Source of the DNA: Megascapheus bottae
Taxonomy: Eukaryota; Chordata; Mammalia; Rodentia; Geomyidae
NCBI GenBank assembly: GCA_024803745.1
Contig: JANJXV010000013.1
Span: 2,108,001 to 2,172,000 of the forward strand
Direction of reading: 5' to 3'
Length of the DNA stretch: 64,000 bases
Position numbers and translations under genes: made by a program. The notes under the pieces are model-generated. The model was not told the origin of the DNA and ran no database searches. It saw nothing but the letters and a program-made list of their open reading frames with translations. This document shows positions 1 through 11,779 of the stretch, in pieces (position 1 is the stretch's first letter; each line of letters starts with the position of its first letter).

Positions 1-112
1 GTTCAACTCTGCACTATTCACAATAGCCAAGTGATGGAAACAACCCAGATGCCCTACTACAGATAAATGGAAACAAAAACTGTGATACATATATATTTGT
101 GTGTGTGCATAT

Positions 113-158
<46 letters not shown>

Positions 159-560
159 AATGGAATTCTACATAGCCAACAGTCCAGATGGCATTCACTG
201 GGAAGTGGATAAAACTAGAACAAATCATATTGAGTGAGATAAGTCAAGACCAAAAATATGTGGCTATTAGATCCAAACATTACAAGAGCGATGACTTAAT
301 ATTTGGGTACCCAAGGTTATGGATATCGTCTTGGAGATATTAAACATAACTACATAGACATAAAAATCAACGATAGGATATATACTCTATAGACTTAATG
401 TTTTATTATATAGATTGATATGTATCTATGACATACAAACCCTTAGCTTAATTTTAATTATGTTCTAAAATCTCTGAGCCAGTGAATGTATATAGAGATT
501 CCATTCTTGAATACTTATTTATTAAACATGGCATTTGAAATATGATGTAAAATTAATGTC
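1..560 (+). mobile_element. L1 3' end (ORF2 tail and 3' UTR), older copy
   Basis: The opening bases match the end of mammalian L1 ORF2 on the plus strand: a 'gcactattcacaatagcc' block, 'aacccagatgcc', then 'caatggaattctaca' and a degraded 3' UTR. The copy enters from outside the window. A CA microsatellite has expanded inside it, where L1 normally has a short ATACACAATGG stretch. The frame is broken and non-functional. The right edge is approximate. Confidence 0.7.
116..151. repeat. (CA)n microsatellite inside L1
   Basis: An almost pure CA run of about 36 bases interrupts the L1 ORF2 tail just before its 'caatggaattc' motif, so it probably grew from the ACACA already present in the element. 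Confidence 0.95.
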
Positions 561-1650
561 AATAAAATCTTTAAAAGAAAGAAGCTATGATATATATAGA
601 AAGGAGTATCATTCAACTATAAAAGAATAACATCCTATCTTTTATAGCAGACTATATAGAACTAAAGGACATTATATTACACAGGACATTTAGAGATATA
701 AAGGCATTGCTTTGTAGATGTTAGCATCCATAGGTTAGACAGGGTTTTCAAAATAAAGAAAATGTTTGCTTAGGGTATATTTGAGGCTGATAGGTAATTT
801 GAGGAATATTTTTGTTTTTTCTTAAAAACCAACTGACCATTTCTTTTCTGTAATTACTAACCTGCTATGTTGTTTAACTAAAGAAAATTTATCCTTTTCC
901 AGATTTTAGTTGAAACTTTACTTCCATTCATATATTCAAATATCCTCATATATTTCCATTCAAAATTTATTATCCTTAGCTACATTTAGTATTTTTATGA
1001 AGAAAGTTGCTTTAATTTTAGTTTGACTTACATTTAAGCTAAGCTAAACTTCAGAATGCTAAACAATATTGAGTTTTTAAGTCTTTAAATCCTCTTTCTA
1101 TCTACATTTTTTAAAAATTAATTTACCAATGCTTTTGATTTTTAACATGCAAGATCTATGTACATTTCACTGAACTTCATGTGAGTATGACAATTTTCTA
1201 CTGCTTTTTATCAGTGTTTTATACATCAAATGAATCAAGCCTCTTAACTGTATAATTGAAGTCTATGTGTTGGACTTATATCAAGTCTCTTATCTGTGTA
1301 ATTTAATCTATATATTGGTCTGTTATAAAGATCTACCTGTTTATTTTTTATTTGTAGATTTTCAAGTTCTTTGTATTAAAATTTTTGAGGCTATAACATT
1401 CATTAAGGTCTCATTATTTCTGGTTATAAGTAATCTTTGTTACTAGAAAAGTGATTTTCTAATTTTTGTAATAGTTTTATTTTGGTGTTAATAACTATAC
1501 TGCCTAATGGTACTTTAATTACTGCAGATATATTGTTTGTTTTCCTAATCTTTTAGGTTCTCTGTTTATTTTTCTTTCAGCGTTTGTCTTCTGCAATTGT
1601 TGCCCTTATTTCCTTGTAAGTATGGACAGAAATCACTGATTCACTTCTTT
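561..1650. other. AT-rich unique sequence, no gene seen
   Basis: About 1.1 kb of AT-rich DNA with stops in all frames. I recognise no SINE, LTR or exon here. Very old L1 3' UTR sequence cannot be excluded at the left end. Confidence 0.5.
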
Positions 1651-1831
1651 TTTTGAATTTTTATTAACACACATTAAGTATTCAAAGTAAGGGGATTTCA
1701 TTGTGATATTTTCATAGATGCAGTTATATATATTTTGTCCATACTCATCTATGTTATTCATACACCTCTTCTTAACTTTATGTTAAAATATTTAATTGGT
1801 CTTATGATAATCCTTTTCTTTTTTTTCTTTC

Positions 1832-2046
1832 TGTCAGTTGTGGGGTTTGAACTCTGGACCTGGGCACTGTCCCTGAGCTTTTCAGCTCAAGGCTAAGCCT
1901 TGAGCAACAGTGCCACTTCCGGTTTTCGACTTGTTAATTGGAGATAAGAGTCTCAAGAACTTTAATGCCCGGTTTGGCTTTGAACCGAGATCCTCAGATC
2001 TCAGCGTGAATAGCTAGGATTACAGGTGTGAGCCACCACCCCTGCC
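1832..2046 (-). mobile_element. B1-type dimeric SINE (reverse)
   Basis: In reverse orientation, the right monomer comes first ('ggggtttgaactctggacc'), followed by 'ttaattggagataagagtct' and the reversed 7SL/B1 head 'ggattacaggtgtgagccac'. A T-rich tract at the left is the poly(A) tail. It sits inside the older L1. Confidence 0.85.
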
Positions 2047-2483
2047 TCACTATACACTGTGGTTATATTCTCCTACCCTTAATCCTTTTCTGCCCTTCTT
2101 CTTACCATTCATCTTCCCTCTTCCAAATAATACCCATTTATGGTCATGTCTATTTTTGAAGTTTCATATAGGAAAAGTCTGCATAAAGAAAAATGAGGAG
2201 TTGATCTTTCAGAGTCCAGTTTATTTTGCTTAATATCATGACCTACAAGAGTTTTATCAATTTTCATCAATTCATTATTAATGTTACACCCTATAGCTAA
2301 ATAAAATGTGTGTATATATGCATATTGTAATTTATTATTCATCAATTTATGGATATCAAGCTAATTCCATTATTTAGACATAGTGAATAATGTCACAATG
2401 ATCAGTGTGCAGGTATCACTACTGTGTGCTGAAATGTATTTCTTTGGACATCTGCCTAAGTGGCATAGAAAGATCACATATTG

Positions 2484-2675
2484 GGTTTTTTTTGCCAATT
2501 GTATGGCTTGAACTCAAGGCCTGAGCAATGTCCTTGGACTTTTCTTCAAGCTAGAGCACTTGAAAAACAGCACTACTTCCAGCTATTTTTCTATGTATGT
2601 GGTACCGAGGAATCGAACCCTGGTTCTTTGTGCATGCTATGCTAGCACTCTACCACTAGGCCAAACTCCCGGCCC
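2484..2675 (-). mobile_element. ID-type dimeric SINE (reverse) with 8-bp TSD
   Basis: Reverse copy: T-tract, 'gccaattgtatggcttgaac', then the reversed ID-like head ending 'ccactaggccaaactcccgg'. The 8-bp duplication ATCACATA lies at 2473-2480 and 2676-2683, which fixes both ends. The target is the older L1. Confidence 0.9.
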
Positions 2676-3423
2676 ATCACATACTTTTTTATCTTAGTTT
2701 TCTGAGGATTCTCACTATTCACTTTCTTTATGGCTTCTCTTATTTATATTTCTACCAACCGTACAAAACAATTCCTTCCTTCTGAACTGTCGCCAGCCCC
2801 TCATCCACACTTTTTTATGACAGGTAATCTCTCTGACTAGATGTGATGGAAAGCTAATTTGTTTTAATTTACACTCCTCTAGGTAAAAAGGTTAAATTCT
2901 TTTTTAAATTGGATTGTTGGTTGTTTCAGTAATACGTATCACAGATCTTTGTATATTCTGACATTTACCTGTGAGAAATAAATAGCTGATAGATTCTATC
3001 CCTTTTACTCTGACAGCTGTTTCCTTGGATAACCAGAAGTTTTTTATTCTACTGTGATTCCATTTGACTGGCTTACGCCAATTGCATAGGATATCACAGA
3101 AAAATTAAGATTATAGCTTAAATTCTAGGTGCTCTTGCTTACTCGAGGGGAAAGTCAGTGAAATATTTCTGTGTTAGAGGACCACGTAAATGAGTCTAGT
3201 AGATGTTCTGATGTGCTGATGCTTCCAAAAACCACATAATGAATAAGAACAGGGATATTTTCCAAGTTGAACCTGAAATGAGATCACTATTATGAATACT
3301 TTGATTGCAATTTTATAAGACACTCTGATTCAGAATCACCTGCTAAGACCCAGGAACTGAGCAGTTCCTGGTTGGTGTTTCTGTCACTAATTTTGGACAG
3401 CTTTTATGTAGCTAATATTACAC

Positions 3424-3650
3424 TCTTTTTGAGGGGGGCTCTGGAGCTTGAACTCAAGGCTTCACATACTTGTTTAACATTTTCACTCAAGGATGGTATT
3501 CTATCACTTGAGCCACACCTCCTCTTCAACTTGTTACAGGTTAATTGGAGATAAGGGTCTCTCTGGTTTGTTTATCTGGGCTGGCTTTGAAACTGAATCC
3601 TTAGATCTCAGCCTTCTCAGTAGTGAAAATTGCAGTGAGATGGGTGCCAG
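3424..3650 (-). mobile_element. Diverged B1-type dimeric SINE (reverse)
   Basis: Recognisable reversed blocks are 'gagcttgaactcaaggc', 'ttgagccacacctcc', 'ttaattggagataagggtct' and 'ggctttgaaactgaatcctt'. The B1 head at the right end is badly decayed, so this is an old copy. Open frames across it are fortuitous. Confidence 0.65.
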
Positions 3651-3659
3651 TTGCATTTC

Positions 3660-3663
3660 TTTT

Positions 3664-3756
<93 letters not shown>

Positions 3757-3757
3757 T
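3660..3757. repeat. (TTTC)n microsatellite
   Basis: About 95 bases of TTTC repeats with a short internal CT run. It abuts the T-tail of the reverse SINE that follows, so it probably grew from that SINE's A-rich tail. Confidence 0.95.
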
Positions 3758-3945
3758 TTTGCCAGTCCTGGGCCTTGAGCTCAAAGCCTGAGCACTGTCC
3801 TTGGGCTTTCTGAAGGCTAGAATTCTACCATTTGAGCCACAGCACCACTTCTGGCTTTTTTCTATGTATGTGGTACCAAGGAATTGAACCCAGGTCTTTG
3901 TGCATGCTAGACAAGCACTCTACTCCTAGGCCAAACTCTCTGCTC
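3758..3945 (-). mobile_element. ID-type dimeric SINE (reverse)
   Basis: Reverse copy running from 'ttttttgccagtcctgggcc' to 'cctaggccaaactctctg'. It contains 'gtatgtggtaccaaggaatt', the middle linker of this family. The T-tail side continues into the TTTC microsatellite. Confidence 0.85.
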
Positions 3946-4355
3946 TGGAGTTCCATTTCCTAAATAGCCTCTGACTTCATGCTGCTTCAGGGCAAATACA
4001 TGCTAATACCACCTCAGTTCTTTCCTTTATTCCTCTTGGAACTTTTATTATATGTGCAAGAGTTTTTTTTCTTTCAACATCTTTGTTTATGTTTCTCTTT
4101 ATATGCTTTACCTCATCTCTTGTTCAGGTTTTCAATCATTTCATAAGACTCACTTTCTAATTTATTAATTTTCTGTTATCTCTTTAATAAATTGATAAGC
4201 TCATTTGTCCAATTCAAACTACTTTTACTCTAGTAAACTTACTTATTACATGTATTTCTAATCTCATATTTTATGAGGAAATTAAGTAGTTCTTTTATGA
4301 TTTGTATTTCATTATGTCGATAATTGATGTGACAGTTTTATAAGATTATCTCCAC

Positions 4356-4561
4356 TTGGAGCCAGGAGTTTGGCCTAGTGGTAGAGTGCTTGCCTAGCAT
4401 GCACGAAGACCTGGGTTCAATTCCTCGGTACCCCACATACATAGCAAAAAAGCCGGAAGTGGTGCTGAGGCTCAAGTGGTAGAGCTCTAGCCCTGAGAAA
4501 GCCCAAGGACAGTGCTCAAGCCCTGAGCCCAAGCCCAGGACTGGCAAAAAAAAAAAAAAAA
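4356..4561 (+). mobile_element. ID-type dimeric SINE, forward, 14-bp exact TSD
   Basis: A nearly complete copy. It has the tRNA-like left monomer with A box 'tggcctagtggtagagtgc' and B box 'gggttcaattcctcgg', the linker 'cacatacatag', the right monomer 'tgaggctcaagtggtagag', then a long A tail. The perfect 14-bp duplication AAGATTATCTCCAC at 4342-4355 and 4562-4575 shows L1-style target-primed insertion. It is probably young. Confidence 0.95.
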
Positions 4562-4575
4562 AAGATTATCTCCAC

Positions 4576-5829
4576 CATTGTCTAATAATTATTCTTATTT
4601 ATGATCACTTTTACCTTGTAAATAGTTGTTAAATGGCAGTGTCTTTTAGTTATATTTAAGAGAAATGCAAGATAGCACACTTGCACCTGTACTTTTCTGT
4701 GTCTCCACAAGTCTGGAACAAAACACTATGTGTGTGTTTGCACGGAGAGAGGGGACATTCCAGTTGAGGAAGTTCAACCATGCACAGCTACATCAAGACC
4801 TAGATAAATCCAAATGTATCAAACATTTAGATTTGTAAGACAAACAATAAATCACCCAAAGCCCCCAAATTTAAGGCAAAAGGAAGCATAGGAGTAAAGC
4901 GAGAAAATCCTCATTTACAAAACGGCATGTGCTGGTGATTGCCATAGGTGTACAAAGTGTTACTGTGCAAATACAATTTCCAAGGACATCTGGGACCTAC
5001 ACAGCAAATAGATGCTGCAGATAAACCAAGACAGATCCTCCCTGCACTTCCTAGCCTGGGAAACTTCTTAAGAGAGGTGTTCATGTCACTGTTAGGAGCT
5101 GTGAGCCGAAAGAACCTGATGTGGTTTTACATCCTAGAGGCGCCCTCTGTTTGCCAGCTAAGTACTTTGGTACCCTGAGTATCAGCATGGGTCCAGAAAA
5201 TTGCTTCTGACTTAGACACATATCCAGTAATGCAAGTCTATATGTGGAAGAATTTAGTAGACTAGGTGTATAAATCTAAGGCTTTTTGAGGGCTGCAGTA
5301 TGATTAATGTTAAAATACGTTCCATCTATGTATACAAGTGGATTGAAAAATTTACTGAAAGCGATTGAATAAGGAGTGAAGACTATATTGTACCGCTCAA
5401 TTCTTACAAATGGAAGTCTTATTTTTCATACTGAGTGCATTTTATCAGTATTGAAAAACAATTGATATTTGGAACCCTAAGCAGTTCTCAAATGGAAGAT
5501 ATTTTCATGCTCCCTTGCTGGAGCTGAAAACGCTGGTTAGCTCCTGGGTTTCAGTAGGCATTAGATTTTATTTTCTGTTTTTTTCTCCAAGAACCAATAA
5601 TATTCACATTCATGTATTCAGCCAGCTGTTGAGCTAGGTTTAGTTTTGTGAATTGCCATTATTCCAGTGGTTGGCCTGAATACTTTTGTTTTTCTGAGGG
5701 TTTGTTAGTAGTGAAGATACATTTAACTTTTATGCAGAACTTTCACAATAGTTCTCAGAATGATTGTTCCAGGAACTTGACCTTCTGTATTATTAGCCAG
5801 TAATTCAGTTTCTATCAATTACAATGCAT
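4576..5829. other. Unique sequence, no gene seen
   Basis: About 1.25 kb with no repeat I can name. The open frame at 4948-5178 has no recognisable homology and I treat it as chance. Confidence 0.5.
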
Positions 5830-5945
5830 CAAATCTATTTACTTCTCTATTTTCCCTACAAAGTTTGAGGCTTCTCAAGGACATATTTCTCTTAATTACA
5901 ATGTTTGATGTATAATAAGGATTTGATAATTTAATTGAATAAATG
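5830..5945 (+). mobile_element. Probable LINE2 3' end remnant
   Basis: The right end ('gataatttaattgaataaatg') resembles the L2 terminal motif AATAAATATTTGTTGAATGAATG, preceded by a decayed 'agtttgaggcttctcaaggac' segment. It is highly diverged, so the call is tentative. Confidence 0.4.
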
Positions 5946-7189
5946 AAAATTAGCAATACCAGTGGATTTTATTCAAAACACATTTTATTTTGTCTTCCTG
6001 ATAATTTGTTAAACAATTGCTAGAATGAAAATTAGAACAGAATAAAGAAATCTCGATCTGACTGACTTTGACTAGAAGTTCACTTACTTTGATTAAAAGT
6101 TCATTATTTTTCAAGACTAGGATCCAACCCAAGTACTACTAAAACCTATCCCTGGGCCTTAAAAGTTCAGGAGATTTTGAGTGTGATCATTTTTTTGGTG
6201 ATATGAGCTACAGGAGAAATTTATTAATCGAAGTAAGCTCATTGTATTATCTTATTAAAATCCTTAATAAATATTTAGGTTCTCTTCTCAGCAGAGAAAC
6301 AAAACCAGAACTCCCAGTTATATAACATGGACTCTGCAGTTTCTCTTTTTTTGGTGGTCTTGTTGCTATGGAAATCTCCTGATACTGCCTGTGGACATGA
6401 ATTAGAAATGTAGCTGTTCTGAGTCTGCAGGGCACCATATAGAAACTTTACTGCAGCCAAAAGAGTCAAATAAAATCTCTGCCCACTAATGGTTCAACAG
6501 TGCAAGGTGGAAGCAAGTGCTGGATAGACTGCATTGCCTGTTCTTCTGGTAATTTCAAAACAGACAAAAGGAATGCACAACTGGCAGTTGGGAAGGAAAC
6601 AATAGGTTGCATGAGCACAGGAACAATGGAAGACCACAAACCTGAGCCAGCAGTTGCTTCCCCTTCCCATCCCGTTGTCCAGTCATCAGCTCAAATCAGG
6701 TCAGCAGTCCTAAGGGATACTCCCTGTTCAAACAGCTATTCTTTTCCTTTGGTTCTCTAGGATCTTGTCAATGTTTGTTTTATAATTCTCTATCAACATT
6801 AGCTGCACAAAGGGGTTTCTGCTGTAACATTTCTATACATGTGGGCAATGTGTCAATACTCTATCATTCTCCTTAATCAACCCCCCCCTTTCTAAAACAC
6901 TTTTTAAAATCAGGTTTCCTTGTTCTGTTTTCATACCTTTAGGTAAACTACTCTGACTGTATTCCTCTTCTTTGACCAAGTTCAAGAGCTCTTTCCCTCC
7001 TAAACACACCCACTCTCAATATTTGTTTTATAGTCATCTTAACATGATATTTGGATGGTTGGATGGATGGATGCAATGTACATAGTGAGGAAAAGAAATG
7101 TGTCCTGTGTCCTTTGTCTCTCTTAGCCTGACTTCCCATAGCATAGTTTTTCTAAGTCCAGTCATTTCTCCACAATTGGCATAATATTA
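5946..7189. other. Unique sequence, no gene seen
   Basis: About 1.2 kb with several short overlapping open frames (around 6247-6469 and 6500-6760) and none that I recognise. A short GGAT run lies at 7050-7072. Some of the right half may be very old L1. Confidence 0.45.
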
Positions 7190-7405
7190 TCTGGAAGGGA
7201 ATGAGGTCAGGAGAAAGGGGTAGACAAATGGAGAGAGGGAGTGTGGAAAAATGCACTTGTAATAGTTGATGTATATTTGTGGAAATGGAAGTAGCAAAGT
7301 TTAGGAATGGGTTGGTTAGGAGAGGATGGGGAGGATTATGAAAAGGGTGACGCCAGTGTTGAATTACCATCACTTTGTGCAATTATTTAAGGATCATTAA
7401 AAAAA
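7190..7405 (+). mobile_element. Probable older L1 3' UTR end
   Basis: A purine-rich 'gggttggttaggagaggatgg' block is followed by 'gttgaattaccatcactttg' and an A10 tail. This matches the general layout of the older L1 3' ends at 26395 and 37180 in this window. Confidence 0.5.
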
Positions 7406-7743
7406 AAAGAAACTAGCTCATGAGTTAGGAGGTAAATTCTTGAAATGTGTGGGTTATGGTTGATATGAGAAAATGGTGTCCATAACTTATTGTCCTCCAA
7501 ACATACTAAATTTTTATCTGAATACTTTAAATATGTTTTTTCTGATATTCCTCCCAAAATGGGTATTATGAGCCCTAACTAATGTATAAGGAAAAGAAAT
7601 GCAAAAAGTACTACTTCGGAGCAGTTGTAAAGAACTTGTAAAATTTGGTTAACTCTGTAATTCCATCTGATTTTAAACCTCCTCTCTTGCTACTTATTAT
7701 GTAATCATTTTTTCTTGGAAGATGAATGCATAGCGATACTTTC

Positions 7744-7806
7744 AGATGTGGTACTGAGGACTGAGTCCAATGTTTTCTGCCACCTGGCTACTGAACTACA
7801 GCCCAA
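7744..7806 (-). mobile_element. Possible reversed ID-like monomer remnant
   Basis: 'gtggtactgaggactgagtc' and 'ctactgaactacagccc' resemble a reversed tRNA-derived monomer (B box, then A box). It is short and diverged, and no tail or duplication is visible. Confidence 0.35.
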
Positions 7807-8085
7807 GAACAGATAAGCATAGATGAGGAGGAGTTGACTGTACTCTATGTTCATACTCCACACCCAAAGGTCTGCTTTTGCTACCTGTGTATTATGAACA
7901 TATTTAATTGATTCAGCTTTCTTATCTCTAAAAATGGAAGTAATAAAGGTATTTGTGCAGAGGGATTCTAAAGAAAGGTAAACAAACCTCCATATAGGAT
8001 TGTGAAAATGCCAAGCAAACCTCAATACCACTCATTATTATCATCCATGTATTTATTTTAAAACATTACATACTACTTGTTTTCC

Positions 8086-8390
8086 TTTTTTATTGTATTT
8101 TATTGTCAGGATAATGTATAGAGGGATTACAATTACATTTGTCAGGTAGTGGATGCATTACTTCTTGAGCCTTGATACCCCTTCTCATGTTTTGGTCCCC
8201 CTTTCCCTCTTGCCACTCTCCCAATCATCTTGTTTCCCCTCTCCCCTTCCTTATTTCAACTAAATAAATAAACATGTGTACAATATACCAGGTAACAAAG
8301 TCAGCTATAGTAATCACATGAGCTTAACCATAAGGGGGAAAAAGGAGAAAAGAAATAATACTACATTTAAATATATAGAAAGTATGACTA
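8086..8390 (-). mobile_element. L1 3' UTR end, minus strand (type-2 tail)
   Basis: On the plus strand it starts with the reversed tail 'tttttattgtattttattgt', then 'attacatttgtcaggtagtg' and 'cttgataccccttctcatg', a pyrimidine-rich block (the reversed polypurine tract) and 'caatataccaggtaacaaag'. The same order is seen at 39121 and 49740. It is 5'-truncated. Confidence 0.8.
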
Positions 8391-9084
8391 CTTCTTTCAG
8401 AGCAGTATACTCACTAAGATGGTAGTTTATAAGTTGTGGTTCTTAGATAAGGAAAAGCATTCACTGAGAACTTACAAAAGTAAATGATCAAGCCTTATCC
8501 AAACCCACTGAATATGAAATCCTGAAAATGAATTCCCCAACTGTCTGCATTTAAAAAAGACCTTCCAAGTGATACTATTCTCAGCAAAGTTTGAAGAAAG
8601 GTTTTGAACAAAGAAAAAGACACCTAAAAATTATTGTTCTCTTAGTTTAATCCAAGGCCATTTCTGCTTGAAGGATGATTTTGGAACCCATTCTGAGATG
8701 CTGTGATTTTTCTAGCATCAATTCCCACCGCTTCAAATAGATGCTGCAATCACTCTGCTCCTTTGAGCCTGTGTAATCACTAAGATTCTTGATTAATAGC
8801 TAGTCATTTCATCTTGACTGCATTTAAGATGATCAATTATTTTATAATGATTTCCTCTTGTGTGGAATGAGATGGAACACTATGATTATCACAGCCATTA
8901 TAAAGCACTGCTGGAATGTCTCCAGAGCTAAAATACACGGAGCATTTAAGATGTCCCTGAAAGCAGGCTGGCCTTTTTTTTTCATAAAATATGACATTTG
9001 GTTAACTTTCTGACAGTAGGATATTTGGCTCAATTTATTAATGTTGTTCTATGTAAACATCCCTTGTTTATTGCAGTTTATAGC

Positions 9085-9085
<1 letters not shown>
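8391..9085. other. Unique sequence, possible conserved noncoding DNA
   Basis: About 0.7 kb free of recognisable young repeats and without a coding signature. See the matching finding. Confidence 0.4.

Positions 9086-9127
<42 letters not shown>
9086..9127. repeat. (CA)n microsatellite
   Basis: A pure CA run of about 40 bases in otherwise unique sequence. Confidence 0.95.
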
Positions 9128-9130
<3 letters not shown>

Positions 9131-10054
9131 ACTTTTAAAGCCTACTTCCTGTTGACTCCGTTAAAACTAGTGTCACCCCCAAAATGAAAATAAAAAGAAG
9201 ACATATCAAAATCATTTCATCAATCTTTTTGAAACTATTGCTTAAATGATTTAATTGTTTCATGTTCCATAATGTTCTTTACCTTCCCTATGTCTGCTTC
9301 CTCAAAGTATAAGTCTAAGGAGTTGTTTCGATTGTTTTTATAACTAAGAGGTCTTCTATCTGAAAGGAAAGAATAATTGCATATGGACATTGAAAAGAAT
9401 CACTTTTATCATGAAATAGGTTGTTACTATCTCTTAGTCATCCTTCTGAATTGGACTCAGCTCTAACAAAAGAAAATTAAATAATATCATTTAGATTTCT
9501 AAAGAAACTATCCAGCTGAAGGTGCTAGGATATATCAGAAGTCTTACTGTCCTGAGTGCAATTCCAAGCACTTATGCATGCTGATATCCCTATGACAATT
9601 GCTCCTGGAACTGCTGGCTTCCAGTAGGTTCAGAGCAGCTCTTGATTTGAACATCTGGAAAAGTCGGAATTTGTTTACAGGCATTATTCTGTTTCATCTC
9701 ACCTTCAATATTTTGGTCTAGTGTATAGGCATATAAACAACTTTTAAAGTGATGAATAAAACCTGATAAATCAAATACTTGACTCATATGTAAAAGAAGC
9801 ACCACAATTTTATTGTCATGTGATGAGAGGTGAGTCCTTCAAATCTGCATATTTAACAAGCTCCTAAATATCTGAAGCACAATGTATCTCATCTATATAT
9901 TATATAGAATATAATACATATTATATATGTATGTTCTTTTATTCATATATTTTTGTATGTAAAAAGTTTTGTTTTCTTTGTTTTATAGATGAACTAAGGG
10001 ATTTTCATTTGAGTTTTTCTCCCCTATGTCTTTTCCTGTACTAGTTACCTACAC
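9128..10054. other. Unique AT-rich sequence, no gene seen
   Basis: About 0.9 kb. It includes a TATA-rich patch at about 9890-9930. No repeat family or exon recognised. Confidence 0.5.
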
Positions 10055-10205
10055 TAGAGAAGGGAAGAAGGAAGAGGAGGAGGAGGAGGAGGAAGGGGGG
10101 TAGGGAAAAGAGGAGTAGAGGAAGGGAAAGAAGGGGGAGTAGAGGAAAGGAAAGGAGGAAGAAAAAGAAGGAAGCGGAAGGAAGGAGGAGGAGGAGAAAG
10201 TGGAG
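10055..10205. repeat. Polypurine (GGA/GAA) tract, about 150 bp
   Basis: A plus-strand run made almost entirely of A and G, with an internal (AGG)n core near 10075-10092 and only a few pyrimidine breaks (isolated T and C). The proline- and leucine-rich open frames read from the other strand are artefacts of this composition. Confidence 0.95.
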
Positions 10206-11775
10206 AATTATTTTCACCTTGAACAAACCAAATAAATTTTATACTGGAACTAGCATATTTCTCTATTGACAAATTATTTTAAATTTATATTTCAGTAGAA
10301 TAAGAACATAGGCTTAAGAATCTTCTCCATATTTTCTACCAACAATACATCACCTGAAAAAAAAATTCCTGTGAAGTTTCTCAAGTGGTTATTTCTACTA
10401 TTTTTGTCAGATTGAAAAATATGAAATAACTTTCACAGTCTCACTTTGGGAGAACGAAGGTACCTTACAGAGATGTAATTACTTTTATTTCCTCTACCCA
10501 CTCACTGCTATATGCTGTTAATGTGACGTGGAGAAAGAGTTATTTGGCTGTGGGTCATAAGAAGCAGAAGGCTTTTGAATAAAGGCAAGCATTTCTTGTT
10601 CTAAAATAAAATTGCTCAGTTTCAAAGAATTTCTTTGGAATGTTGCCTTACAATTTGTTCTCATTCATGGTTTAACACAAATGAAAGGAAGAATCAATGC
10701 TATAGTTCTCATCGTCAAAGGATTAATTTGAAATCCATAATTGGTTATATTTCTCCAATTTGTAAAGAATTAATTCATTGCTAACTTGAGTTTTTTCACA
10801 GAGGCAGATTGAGAATTGTTTCTAGCCAACATGAAATCAATGACAAGAGGATTCCTCTTCAGTTTTTTACACGAAAGACAAGTCTGATTGGTTTAATGAA
10901 AGTTTCATGATGAGAACTTGGATGTTTACAACTGATAAAGAGCTGTGTGAGCCTGGGTATGACCTGGGATGGCACCACTGCGACCCGGCTTTTCTTGAAT
11001 GGGAAATCTCATATACTAACATTTCCAAAACATCCTGTGCATTATTCTGACTAAGTATGAATAGCAGGTGAATAGGTCCTGTTACCCCCCAAAAAAGCAA
11101 ACACATATGTTATCTTCACTCTAGGAGTTAAAATTTTATCCACTTCTTTTTATAGCCTGCCTTTTTCAATCTTTTTAAGGGAAAAGAAACATATCTTTAA
11201 CATTTATTTAATCTACCATTCACATTTGACTTCATCATGGAGTTATTATAGAACAAATTCATTAAGGAGCCAACTACTTCTATATGAAATAATTTTTATA
11301 TTAAAAAAGTTGAATGTGGTTGGCTTTTCCTTCTGACAGTGCAATCTTGGAAATAAAATTAGAAATACCTTATCTCCAATACTTTAAACTCCAAAAACCT
11401 AGCGGGAAAGCCACTATTTCTATTTTTGTCTACTTAAACTATTTTTTCCCCTAGGCCAGAGATATTATATAACTGACATGGGAAAAGGAAACACAAAGAG
11501 GAAGAAAGAACGCCTTAAGGTAGAACAATTCAGTTCTCTCCCCTGGTTTTATCAGAAACTAAGGAATACTACTGAGGCAGTGGGAGAGCCTTGAGCTGAC
11601 ACTCGAAGTAGAGGCGGTAGCTATCTATGGCACCTCAGCGACAACTCCTTCTCTTCCCCCAAATCAAGTACACAACCACAAAAGCCTGCGGCTCCACATC
11701 CAGGTGAAACTTAGTAATTTGTAGGAAACTCTTAACAAACCTTAAGTAGGAGCACTCTCCTCAAAACCAGTAACT
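10206..11775. other. Unique sequence upstream of UFD1 pseudogene end
   Basis: About 1.6 kb with no repeat or exon I can name. The right-most few hundred bases (about 11500-11775) could still belong to the 3' UTR of the UFD1 retrocopy if the source transcript used a distal polyadenylation site. I cannot decide this without the parent mRNA. Confidence 0.45.
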
Positions 11776-11779
11776 AAAA

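Larger units (their letters stand above)
1650..3110 (-). mobile_element. Old L1 fragment, minus strand, split by two SINEs
   Basis: Read on the minus strand, this is L1 ORF2 tail and 3' UTR. Plus-strand marks are a left part with 'tttttattaacacacattaag', a middle part with 'tagtgaataatgtcacaatgatcag' (compare L1 'gtgaataatgctgcaat'), and a right part in the older ORF2 region. SINEs at 1832-2046 and 2484-2675 interrupt it, so it is older than both. No open frame remains. Confidence 0.6.

Noticed and set aside
3660..3757. Regularly spaced repeats that might suggest an array
   Set aside because: A simple TTTC microsatellite. No spacer-repeat structure of the CRISPR kind exists anywhere in the window, as expected for a mammal.
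4361..4431. tRNA-like A and B boxes in the ID-type SINE heads
   Set aside because: They are SINE internal promoters. No copy can fold as a full tRNA with an intact acceptor stem.
10041..10272. Leucine/proline-rich overlapping frames on the minus strand
   Set aside because: They are translations of the polypurine tract in different frames and carry no protein signature.
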